NCBI RefSeq assembly: GCF_001715975.1
Contig: NZ_MARB01000001.1
Span: 62,001 to 126,000 of the forward strand
Origin: Candidatus Thiodiazotropha endolucinida
GTDB taxonomy: Bacteria; Pseudomonadota; Gammaproteobacteria; Chromatiales; Chromatiaceae
DNA length: 64,000 bases
Direction: 5' to 3'
Every line of letters starts with the position of its first letter. Position 1 is the first letter of the stretch. Below the pieces are notes generated by a model that ran no database searches, was not told the origin of the DNA, and saw only the letters and a program-made list of their open reading frames with translations. Positions 27,377-35,087 of the stretch are shown here, one piece after another. The translations under genes and the position numbers were made by a program.

Positions 27377-28387
27377 TTATTGTGAGCCCGCATCTGTAAA
27401 GCCATCCGAAGTAATCATTTCCCCATCTTCGTCGATGATCACGGCATCGATATCCTCCAGACGATTGACCAGCGCCATACCTTTTTCCGCGCCAAGCACG
27501 AAGACGCTGGTGGATAGGGCATCGGTGCGGGTTGCGTTGGGGCCGATGATGGTGACGCTCTGCAGGGTGCCGGCGGAGCGCCCGGTTTTGGGGCTGATGA
27601 TGTGGTGGTAGCGTACGCCGTCACGTTCGAAGAAGCGTTCGTAATCACCTGAGGTGGAGATGGCGTTGTCGACAAGGGGTAGCATGGCGGCCATGCGTTC
27701 CTTGTCCCTCGGTGCCTGGATGCCGATGTGCCAGGGCCGGCCGCGATGGTCGCCCAGCAGGCGGCTGTCTCCACCGGCGCTGATCAGCGCATGCCCGATG
27801 CCTCTCTGTTGCAGCAGTTCGATGCCCCGGTCGACGGCGTAGCCTTTGGCGATGCCGCCGAGGTCGATGCGCACGCCTGGCTTTTCGAACGAGACCGTGC
27901 GGTTAGCCGCGGCCAGTCGAATATTGCGATAGTCGATCAGGGGCAGGGCAGTGTCGATCGTCGAATCGCTTGGCTTTACTCCCTTGCGATAGTCGTAACG
28001 GTGCCCAATGGAGGCGAAGGTGATATCGAAGGCGCCTTTGGTCAGCTCGGAGTATACGTGGGAGGTTTCGAGCAGGCGGTAAAACTCCTCCGAGATAACC
28101 ACAGGTTCGCTTGCGGCCATGCGGTTGACGAGGGCGAGCTCACTGTGCTCGATATAAGGGCTCAGTTTTTTGTCCAGGCGCCTAAACTCCTCCATGACGG
28201 CTTGAACCGCCGCCTCGCCTTGGCTTTTGTCCTGGTGCCATAACTGGACACTGACTTTGGTGCCCATGATCGCCTCTTCTCCACTGATCCATGCAGCGTG
28301 CAGCGGCTGAAACAGAGCGCAGCAGGTAACCGCTATCAACAGCAGGAGGTGATTATGAATACTCCACATCATTCTTCCGAATTTCAT
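27377..28387 (-). CDS. apbE: FAD:protein FMN transferase (ApbE), exported
   Basis: About 336 residues from ATG 28387. ApbE attaches FMN through a phosphoester to Thr/Ser of exported redox proteins. Sequence signs are the N-terminal hydrophobic segment (NHLLLLIAVTCCALFQPLHA), IMGTKVSVQLW, the FAD-binding VRIDLGGIAKGYAVDRGIE, ISAGGDSRLLG, and the C-terminal STSGDYERFFERDGVRYHHI with RTDALSTSVFVLG. Longer in-frame starts (28408, 28447) run into a dispersed repeat and are disfavoured; ATG 28369 behind GGAAG is also possible. It is last in the motor-like operon, 96 bases beyond the annotated end of the TonB-like gene region. No neighbour shows an obvious SGAT-type FMN site. Confidence 0.92.
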   Translation of the reverse strand: MKFGRMMWSIHNHLLLLIAVTCCALFQPLHAAWISGEEAIMGTKVSVQLWHQDKSQGEAAVQAVMEEFRRLDKKLSPYIEHSELALVNRMAASEPVVISEEFYRLLETSHVYSELTKGAFDITFASIGHRYDYRKGVKPSDSTIDTALPLIDYRNIRLAAANRTVSFEKPGVRIDLGGIAKGYAVDRGIELLQQRGIGHALISAGGDSRLLGDHRGRPWHIGIQAPRDKERMAAMLPLVDNAISTSGDYERFFERDGVRYHHIISPKTGRSAGTLQSVTIIGPNATRTDALSTSVFVLGAEKGMALVNRLEDIDAVIIDEDGEMITSDGFTDAGSQ

Positions 28388-28411
28388 CGCCGAAATATAT
28401 GTGCTCATTGA

Positions 28412-28436
28412 CGGTGATTGGCGTCCATTTGCGGCT
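28412..28436 (+). repeat. Dispersed intergenic repeat, copy 1
   Basis: GGTGATTGGCGTCCATTTGC and the following GGC match the copy at 56535-56559 at about 22 of 25 bases. It overlaps the open but probably untranslated 5' extension of apbE. Confidence 0.5.
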
Positions 28437-28542
28437 TGCTCTTTCACAGCGCATCAGCCATTCGACTAGGGGCTGTTGAGTAAACCGGAGATCATCAACC
28501 GCCTGCAAAGCGAAACGCTGTCACAGGTGGACAATCGATGCA

Positions 28543-29514
28543 TCAAGAGGGCAGAAAATCGATGGGATAGGAGACCACCGCGGTATCAACATCCTTGGCG
28601 GGAAACTTAAACAACTTGATACGTGACACCAATTTGCGTTCCAGTTTCTTATCGTTCAGCTCGGATGAAAGTATGACGCACCTGGTCACCTTTCCGGCAG
28701 GTGTTATCGTCAACTCCAACACTACCTTGCCACGCAGTGTGGGATCTTTCCGCAAGGCGCGATTGTAGAGTGCGTAGACAGCCCCTTTGTTCTGATCGAA
28801 GACCACCTGTATCTCTTCACGGGTACGGTTCCCTTTGAAATTCTTGCCTTTGCCCTTTCCGCGGGCCGCCGCTTTCGTCTCCTCGCTGATGGCGCTACTC
28901 TGCACCTCGGTCGTTCGGCGTCCTGAGAGTCCGGCGCCTCCCGTCTCACTGCTCAGGGCGGCGGTATTGATCCCGCCACTGCCACTGGCGACACCGGACG
29001 AGATGATCGAACGTTGGCTGCGGTATGTCTTCTTACCGGTAGTCGATAGTTTCTGTACACCCTTGACACTCGATTCGATCTGTTCTTCGCGCAGATCGGC
29101 CAATTGATCGGCGAAGGCCAGCAGGCCCGCGCTTGCCGCTTTCTTGCGCGCGTCCTCTTTAGTCGGCTTTTTCTTCGCCACCTGTTTTTCCGGCGGCTTT
29201 TGCGGTTCGGGTTTCTTCTTCTCTTCCGGCTTCTTCTTCTCCGGTTTTTTCTTCTCGGGTTCCGGCAGCTTCTTCTTGACGATCTTTTTCGGTTTCGGCG
29301 GCTCTTTCTTCTGCTCAAGGATCAGTCTCGCCAGCCGGGGCGGCAGGGTCTGTTTCTTGAAACGCTCTTTTTCCGGCAGCTCGATCATCGGCACGAGGGT
29401 GCCTGACAGCAGCGCGATGATCAGTACCACCAGGGCAATGATCTGAAATCGCCGCTCGTCGGCGGATGCCGTGTACCAGGGTAGATAGGTGGAGTGTCGA
29501 TAGGAGGCGCTCAC
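28543..29514 (-). CDS. TonB-like energy transducer with AgmX/PglI C-terminal domain
   Basis: A 323-residue inner-membrane protein. A single membrane anchor (FQIIALVVLIIALLSGTLVP, about 23-42) is followed by a Lys/Pro/Glu-rich periplasm-spanning rod (about 70-125). The linker contains TEVQSSAISEETKAAARGKG. The TonB-like C-terminal domain (about 228-323) holds EIQVVFDQNKGAVYALYNRA, GKVVLELTITPAGKVTRC and FPAKDVDTAVVSYPIDF, the AgmX/PglI type. It couples an ExbB/ExbD proton channel to the outer envelope. Its start overlaps the ExbD stop by 4 bases (ATGA), so translation is coupled. Confidence 0.88.
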   Translation of the reverse strand: MSASYRHSTYLPWYTASADERRFQIIALVVLIIALLSGTLVPMIELPEKERFKKQTLPPRLARLILEQKKEPPKPKKIVKKKLPEPEKKKPEKKKPEEKKKPEPQKPPEKQVAKKKPTKEDARKKAASAGLLAFADQLADLREEQIESSVKGVQKLSTTGKKTYRSQRSIISSGVASGSGGINTAALSSETGGAGLSGRRTTEVQSSAISEETKAAARGKGKGKNFKGNRTREEIQVVFDQNKGAVYALYNRALRKDPTLRGKVVLELTITPAGKVTRCVILSSELNDKKLERKLVSRIKLFKFPAKDVDTAVVSYPIDFLPS

Positions 29515-30023
29515 AACGGCTGTCCTCCATTGGGCTTTTCACTCTTTCTCAATACCGCCAGGGAGACATTGGGGTATTCAGATTCGGCACAGGTTGCCAT
29601 GACGCGCTTCAGCAGGGTGTAGGGGATCGTCTTCTCACCCATGATGGTGATCTTGCCCCTGAAGGGTTCCAGGCTGCTCGTTTTGGATCTCTCCGCGTGA
29701 CGCTGCAGTTCACTCTTCAAGGCGGGCAGCGTGGTCCCGCTGGGCAAGGGTTGCGCAAGGTCCATGACCCGGTGTCCCTGTACCAGGATCTCATTGTGAT
29801 TGACCATCACCACCAGGGTCTCGCGTGGTTTCAAGCTTGCCACCGACTCGGGCAGGCTCAATGCCTTTGCGTTGGGCAGCACTTGAACCTCACCGGAATT
29901 GACCAACAGGAAGAAGACCAGGATGGTAAAGATATCCATCAGGGAGACCAGGTTGAGTATGGCATGGCCTTTGTTTCGCCGATGATGACGATCCATGCGT
30001 TTTGCCCGGCGTGACATCTTCAT
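29511..30023 (-). CDS. ExbD/TolR-family protein (second of two)
   Basis: A 170-residue protein with a cytoplasmic basic start (MKMSRRAKRMDRHHRRNKGH) and one membrane helix in AILNLVSLMDIFTILVFFLL, where the Asp is the proton-carrying residue. A periplasmic TolR/ExbD domain follows. It forms a proton channel with the upstream ExbB-like protein. It is embedded between 4-base overlaps on both sides. Two different ExbD genes with one ExbB recall AglR/AglQ/AglS. Confidence 0.9.
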   Translation of the reverse strand: MKMSRRAKRMDRHHRRNKGHAILNLVSLMDIFTILVFFLLVNSGEVQVLPNAKALSLPESVASLKPRETLVVMVNHNEILVQGHRVMDLAQPLPSGTTLPALKSELQRHAERSKTSSLEPFRGKITIMGEKTIPYTLLKRVMATCAESEYPNVSLAVLRKSEKPNGGQPL

Positions 30024-30538
30024 GATGCGTTACCTTCATCCTGTTTCTGTGCGGCTACCGGTGGGGCATCGCCCAACGCAATATCGGGGAACAATTCATA
30101 CTGAACGAGGGTGCCGGCTTCCATGTTCTCTGTCATGCGCACGGCATCCATCACCTGCACCATGGTTTCGTATCTGGTATTCGGTTCCGACAGGATGAAG
30201 ATATTGCGTTTATCCTGAAAGCGGACCTTGATCTGCACCAGCAGCTCGTTCAAACCTTTCACGTCGTAACCATCCGGGGTGTTCTTCAGGCGTCTGATCA
30301 GGCCGCCTTCCCGATCCGCAACTTCGAGGCTGTCGGGGCGGATGATCACTTCCAACTGAAGCTCTTTGATCGCCTTCAGGGTGCCTTCACTGGCAGGGGG
30401 CAGATAGAGCTCGATAATGGAGAACCTGGAAAACGCGGCGGTGATCAACAAAAAGGGAATCAGGATCACCATCAGGTTGAGGAAGGCTGTAATGTTCAGC
30501 TCTTCCCCCTGTCGATGGCGCCTCAGCCGTTCTCTCAT
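30020..30538 (-). CDS. ExbD/TolR-family protein (first of two)
   Basis: A 172-residue protein with a basic cytoplasmic start (MRERLRRHRQGEELNITAFL), membrane helix NLMVILIPFLLITAAFSRFS and a periplasmic domain. At the usual Asp position the helix reads NITAFLNLMVILIPFL with Asn, so this copy may lack the proton-carrying carboxylate. That would make it a structural partner of the second ExbD, which has the Asp. It overlaps both neighbours by 4 bases. Confidence 0.88.
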   Translation of the reverse strand: MRERLRRHRQGEELNITAFLNLMVILIPFLLITAAFSRFSIIELYLPPASEGTLKAIKELQLEVIIRPDSLEVADREGGLIRRLKNTPDGYDVKGLNELLVQIKVRFQDKRNIFILSEPNTRYETMVQVMDAVRMTENMEAGTLVQYELFPDIALGDAPPVAAQKQDEGNAS

Positions 30539-31188
30539 GCCTTGCTCCGTGTGCTGAATGCCTGTTCGCTGAAGATGTTGAGAAATTTCACCGAGGCCAT
30601 CTCCAGGCTGTCGACGATGGCGGTGGTCTTACTCTGCAGCACGGCATACACCAGCAACAGGGGGATGGCCGCCATCAGCCCGAAGGCGGTGGTGTTCATG
30701 GCTACCGAGATACTGGCTGACAGCAGGTCCGCCTTCTCCGCGGGATCGGCGTTGGAGACGGCGGTAAAGGCCTGAATCAGACCTATGATGGTGCCCAACA
30801 GGCCGAGCAGGGTAGCGATGTTGGCTAGCGTGCTGAGATAGTGGGTGCGTTTTTCCATCCGTGGGATCGCCTCCATCAATCCCTCCTCCATGGCCACCTC
30901 GACATCGTCCCGGCGCCTGGCGGTACGTGCCCGTGCCAGGCCGTAAGTCAACATGGTGCCGATGGCGGTCTTGGATTTGTTGGCGGTCTCCATGGCGGAC
31001 TTGAAGTCGCCGTCATTGAGATGGGGCAGGACCTTTCTCCAGGTGCGCTTGTTGCTGCCGGTCTGTATGGTCAGAAAGACCCAGCGTTCGATGGCTATCG
31101 CCACGCCCCCTGCAAAGATCAGCAGGATAGGGTACATAAAGAGTCCGCCTTCCTGAAAAAATCGGATGATGGGGTCGATGAGCTCCAT
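30535..31188 (-). CDS. MotA/TolQ/ExbB proton-channel protein
   Basis: 217 residues with three membrane segments: GGLFMYPILLIFAGGVAIAI (about 15-34), LSTLANIATLLGLLGTIIGL (about 118-137) and ISVAMNTTAFGLMAAIPLLL (about 165-184). The large cytoplasmic loop and the TLLGLLGTIIGL / AFGLMAAIP motifs are diagnostic for the family. With the two ExbD proteins it should convert the proton gradient into movement of the TonB-like protein. It starts a tight four-gene block after a 130-base gap. Confidence 0.93.
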   Translation of the reverse strand: MELIDPIIRFFQEGGLFMYPILLIFAGGVAIAIERWVFLTIQTGSNKRTWRKVLPHLNDGDFKSAMETANKSKTAIGTMLTYGLARARTARRRDDVEVAMEEGLMEAIPRMEKRTHYLSTLANIATLLGLLGTIIGLIQAFTAVSNADPAEKADLLSASISVAMNTTAFGLMAAIPLLLVYAVLQSKTTAIVDSLEMASVKFLNIFSEQAFSTRSKA

Positions 31189-31318
31189 AGGATTCTCCGT
31201 TGTTTAACGCCTGAATATCGGTTTGCTGTAAATATATGCATCCAGTGGTGGATAAAAACACACATCTGATGCAAGAAATCGGGTTGTTTCAGTCATGCGG
31301 CACCGAGCAATAGATTCT

Positions 31319-31606
31319 TTACGGTTTTTCACTGAATGTCTGGTACCAATCGATCTGTCTGCGAAATACATCACGGTCCAGCGGAGCAAACAGCTCATCT
31401 CTGCGACCTGTTTCAGGGGGCATCATATTGGTGAGGCGCTTGGCCGAACGCCAGGGCACTACATAGAGTATATTGGGCGACTCTTTGTTGCCGAAGATGG
31501 CCGTGCCTTCCAGGTCGAGACGCTGTTCCGCATGCAGATTATGTGACGACAGCAACAACACAGTCATCGCTATCATCAACACGCTTTTAAGTTGCTTATT
31601 CATCAT
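31319..31606 (-). CDS. Small exported hypothetical protein of the motor-like operon
   Basis: 95 residues: signal peptide (LKSVLMIAMTVLLLSSHNLHA) and a short mature part ILYVVPWRSAKRL ... ELFAPLDRDVFRRQIDWYQT. No named domain is recognised. It sits 12 bases after the small TPR lipoprotein gene and before exbB, on the same strand, so it likely belongs to the same envelope complex. Confidence 0.78.
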   Translation of the reverse strand: MMNKQLKSVLMIAMTVLLLSSHNLHAEQRLDLEGTAIFGNKESPNILYVVPWRSAKRLTNMMPPETGRRDELFAPLDRDVFRRQIDWYQTFSEKP

Positions 31607-31618
31607 ATCCGCTTTCCG

Positions 31619-32266
31619 CTATTTTGATGACTTGATGCGTCGTTCGAGATCCAGAATCCAGCCGCCAATCTCCTTATCGTTCGTGTCGCCCAATGCCTGG
31701 CACCGCTTATAGTGCTGCAGCGCCAGTTCGGGTCTGCTCAGATAAAGATCGTAAAGGATTCCCAGATTACGGTGAGCGAGCAGGTAATCGGGTTCGATTT
31801 TCAGGGCCGTGCGATAGGTCTGCTCCGCCTGCTGAAACTTTCCCTGCATCCTGAGTGCGACACCCAGTTGGTTATGGGCGGGCAGGCTGTCCGGCTTCAA
31901 CTCAAGGGCTGTGGTAAATGACTCTGCGGCCTTGGCCGGTTCGCCTTCATTCAGCTGTATGATTCCCAGGTTGATGTGGGGACCGGGCAATCGGGGATTT
32001 TGATCGATCAATGCCTGCAGGTTCAGTTTCGCCTTGTCGATTTTATCCTGACGCATCAACGCAACAGCCGCATCGAATCTTTTTTGCAGTTGCGGGTCGG
32101 CGCTGCTCGACTGGTCAGCCCCAACCTCACTGATTGCAGGCCTGGCCTCATCTTTAGTTGCAGTGGTCGTGGTGCTGCAACCCGAAAGAAGCAGGAAAAT
32201 TGAGATCATACCTGAGACAAGACTGACGCCTGTCCAGTTGCGTGGATGGATACTAATTGATTGCAT
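31619..32266 (-). CDS. TPR lipoprotein (small)
   Basis: A 215-residue lipoprotein: signal ends in LLSGC, then a Ser/Thr linker and four TPR-like units, e.g. PHINLGIIQLNEGEPAKAAE, AHNQLGVALRMQGKFQQAEQ and AHRNLGILYDLYLSRPELAL. It is a periplasmic, outer- or inner-membrane-anchored scaffold. ATG 32266 is chosen because the signal peptide starts there; it overlaps the end of the 944-residue TPR gene by 14 bases. Confidence 0.85.
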   Translation of the reverse strand: MQSISIHPRNWTGVSLVSGMISIFLLLSGCSTTTTATKDEARPAISEVGADQSSSADPQLQKRFDAAVALMRQDKIDKAKLNLQALIDQNPRLPGPHINLGIIQLNEGEPAKAAESFTTALELKPDSLPAHNQLGVALRMQGKFQQAEQTYRTALKIEPDYLLAHRNLGILYDLYLSRPELALQHYKRCQALGDTNDKEIGGWILDLERRIKSSK

Positions 32267-35087
32267 CGATCCACGCCTCCCGCTTCTCCTGTTTTGCATA
32301 GCGCCCGGGTAACAGTTTTGCCAGTGCATTGAAGCTCTTTCTTACCCACTCGTCATAGATTCCGCTGGATACTCTTTCGATATTTGATTCGTAGAGCGAG
32401 ATCGCCTTCTCTTCAAACGGAAAGGCTTGCTCTTCCAGCAGGATCTCGTATTGCTCCAATTCATCCGTATTCAATCCCTTCGGTCTCTCGGACTCCATCA
32501 AGGCTGTCCCGAACTGCCGGTACATTTCACCGATTTGGTAGGTGGCACTGGTCGTGACCTCGGCCACACCATACTTGATAGCCTTTTTATAGGCGCTGAT
32601 GGCAGTCTGCATCTGTTGTTTTTTACGCTTCAGATTTTTCTCCAGTGGCGCCTTCAGCTTAATACCCTGGAAACGCTTCATGTTTGCCTCAGCAAGTTGC
32701 AAAGACGCTTGAGCCGCCAGGTAGCGTGTGCGGTCACTACGTTGCTTTCCAGCACCTGCATCGATCTTGATCAATTCTTTCAGCCACCAGTCCCGCTTAC
32801 CCTTTTCACCTCTCTTATGGTAAAGCTCAACCAGTTTTTGTCCGCCCTCCATCGCTTGTTCAACCGGAGCCGGAAAGGCCTTGATATAGCTTTTGTAAGC
32901 GGCAATCGCCTGTTTCTCTTTGCCCGCTTTTTCATACAGCTCCGCAGAGCGCCAGCCGGCCTCGCGGCGTATTTCGGGGGAGGATGCCTGGGTGGACAGA
33001 GTCGCCAGTTCCGCTGCCGCCTTGAGTGGTTGCTTGGTCTCCATGTAGGCGACAGCCAGTTTACTGTTGACCTCCGGTATTAACTCGCTTTTCGGGTATT
33101 TGGCCTTATAGGATTCCAGGATTTTAACCGAGCCAGCCCAGTCTCCTGCAGCGATCAGGCTGGCGGCGGCATCATATTCTGCAGTGGACAATATCTCTGC
33201 TTTCGGTGCCTGTTTCCCAATACGCATAAAGGCTTGAGCCGCCCCTTTGTGCTTGCCCTGGGAGCGTAATGCCGAACCCTGTTGGTAGATGCTCGCAGCC
33301 AGCCTCTCCTCAAGGAGTTTTTTCTCCTTGGCTTTGCCGGGTAGCAGCTTCAGAGCCTGTTGATAGGCGGTTTCGGCAGCCGGGTAGTCCTTTTGCTCGA
33401 ACGCGGCATGTGCGGCTATTGTCCAGGCAGTGCGTCGCAGTTTTTTCTCGGCAGGTGGGGTTTGATTGGCAACCTGCAACGCGGCACCCCGGGCTCGTCC
33501 AGCATCCTTGAGCTGCAGCAGCTGATCAGCCGCCTCAGTCAAAACCGCGGCTCTGCGCGGATCCTTGGGGAAGATATCGCAATATTTCAGGGCACTCTCG
33601 ACACCCTGCCGGCGCCAAGCCTCCCGTTTGTCTTCCGCCAGCTGTTTACTCTGAGCGGCGTAGGCGAGGAGGGCGGCATAGCCCGCTTCAGCCTGTTTGT
33701 CATGGGTCGGCAGACGGTATGCGCTGTCTTCATAGGCAATGACGGCTTCAGGATATTTTTTTAATTCGAACAGCAATTCACCGAGCAGGAAACTGATGCT
33801 GCCCGCAGTCGGATCATCGGAAAATGTATCCAGGTACAACCGATACCAGCGGGCAGCTTCGGCGCCTTGTTTCGTCTGTTGCGCAGCGATCTTCCTATCC
33901 TTGCTTTTTTTGTATTCCTGGGCCAATGCATGGTGGTATTCAGCAAGCTCCTTCAGGTAGTTCCTCAATTGCTGATTCAACCAGGCCTGATTCTTTCCAT
34001 CCTGTTTGTTCCAGGCATCGCTCCCTACGGCGTAGTGTTGGACAAATGATTTTTTACTTTCGATGGCGCGTCTCGGGAAGCCATTCTCGGTATAGATGTC
34101 GACGACTTTTACTGACAGGCGCGGTGACTGGGGATGGTCCGGGGAGAGGTCCACAAAGGCCAGATAGGCGTCTGCCGCATCCTGGATGCGTTCCTGCTTA
34201 AGGTAGAGGTCACCCAGTCCCTGATAGATCATGTACTCATAATTGCGGTGACCCTTACTGTCGAAATATCGGCTGATACGCTTTGCGCCACCGAGTTCAG
34301 AGAAGGTCAGGCTGATGACTCTGATGGTCTCTTTCAGCAGCTTCTGATCTGCAGGAGAGAGTTTGCCGACATCAATCTGCTGCTTCTCTTTCAGGTTTCG
34401 ATCAAGTAACTGTGTGAATGAATCGAGTCCCTGTTCGATATTTCGCTGTTTAAACAGTGACCAGCCATGTTTGAAAAGCGCCCGATCGTAGTAGGGTGTC
34501 TCTTTGCTTTGCTGAAGAATGGCTTTGTATGCCGATTCGGCGCGGTTGAACTGCTGTACGACAAAAAAATGTTCACCACGTCGGAACTGTGCTTCCTGCC
34601 AATAGGGGCTGTCGGGGTGTTGTGTGACCAGGGCACGCAGGGTCAGCATCATGGTGTTTATGTCACCTTTCAGCTCATATGCCCTGGCCAGTTGATACAG
34701 TACCAGGTCCCGTGACGCATAGTTCGGATCCTTACGCAACAAGGATTCATACAATTTGATCGACTTGGATAACTCGGCATCGCTGGGGACAGGCTCGTCC
34801 GATGATTGCAACAGTTTGGTTTCACTGCGCTCCAGTTCGAGGTCCGCCAGACGACGGGTCGCTTCGCTGTTGAGTCGTTGATCGGGATTCAACTCCAGGA
34901 TGGCGCGATAATTTTCTATAACTTCGTTACGGTCTGTGGGGGTGAGCACCTGTTTTTCAACTTTTATCGGTTGCTTTTGAATATCCGCAAGGGTGGGTTC
35001 ATCGGATTTCGATTTGCCTGCCATCGGCAGGTTTGCACACCCATAGAGAGCGATGCCGAGTAGAGAAATCGAGAGTGACAGCCTCAT
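32253..35087 (-). CDS. Large TPR lipoprotein
   Basis: 944 residues with lipobox LYGC near residue 17 and almost continuous TPR-like helical hairpins, e.g. LVLYQLARAYELKGDINTMM, GDLYLKQERIQDAADAYLAF, GELLFELKKYPEAVIAYEDS and ELYEKAGKEKQAIAAYKSYI. It recalls the large TPR proteins of Agl/Glt-like machines and of Tol accessory complexes. It probably forms a long periplasmic scaffold. It overlaps the preceding gene by 4 bases and the following by 14. Confidence 0.85.
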   Translation of the reverse strand: MRLSLSISLLGIALYGCANLPMAGKSKSDEPTLADIQKQPIKVEKQVLTPTDRNEVIENYRAILELNPDQRLNSEATRRLADLELERSETKLLQSSDEPVPSDAELSKSIKLYESLLRKDPNYASRDLVLYQLARAYELKGDINTMMLTLRALVTQHPDSPYWQEAQFRRGEHFFVVQQFNRAESAYKAILQQSKETPYYDRALFKHGWSLFKQRNIEQGLDSFTQLLDRNLKEKQQIDVGKLSPADQKLLKETIRVISLTFSELGGAKRISRYFDSKGHRNYEYMIYQGLGDLYLKQERIQDAADAYLAFVDLSPDHPQSPRLSVKVVDIYTENGFPRRAIESKKSFVQHYAVGSDAWNKQDGKNQAWLNQQLRNYLKELAEYHHALAQEYKKSKDRKIAAQQTKQGAEAARWYRLYLDTFSDDPTAGSISFLLGELLFELKKYPEAVIAYEDSAYRLPTHDKQAEAGYAALLAYAAQSKQLAEDKREAWRRQGVESALKYCDIFPKDPRRAAVLTEAADQLLQLKDAGRARGAALQVANQTPPAEKKLRRTAWTIAAHAAFEQKDYPAAETAYQQALKLLPGKAKEKKLLEERLAASIYQQGSALRSQGKHKGAAQAFMRIGKQAPKAEILSTAEYDAAASLIAAGDWAGSVKILESYKAKYPKSELIPEVNSKLAVAYMETKQPLKAAAELATLSTQASSPEIRREAGWRSAELYEKAGKEKQAIAAYKSYIKAFPAPVEQAMEGGQKLVELYHKRGEKGKRDWWLKELIKIDAGAGKQRSDRTRYLAAQASLQLAEANMKRFQGIKLKAPLEKNLKRKKQQMQTAISAYKKAIKYGVAEVTTSATYQIGEMYRQFGTALMESERPKGLNTDELEQYEILLEEQAFPFEEKAISLYESNIERVSSGIYDEWVRKSFNALAKLLPGRYAKQEKREAWIDAIN

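Noticed and set aside
29104-29446. Plus-strand Phe/Leu/Gly-rich frames opposite the TonB-like gene
   Set aside because: They are complements of the Lys/Pro/Glu-rich rod codons, not genes.
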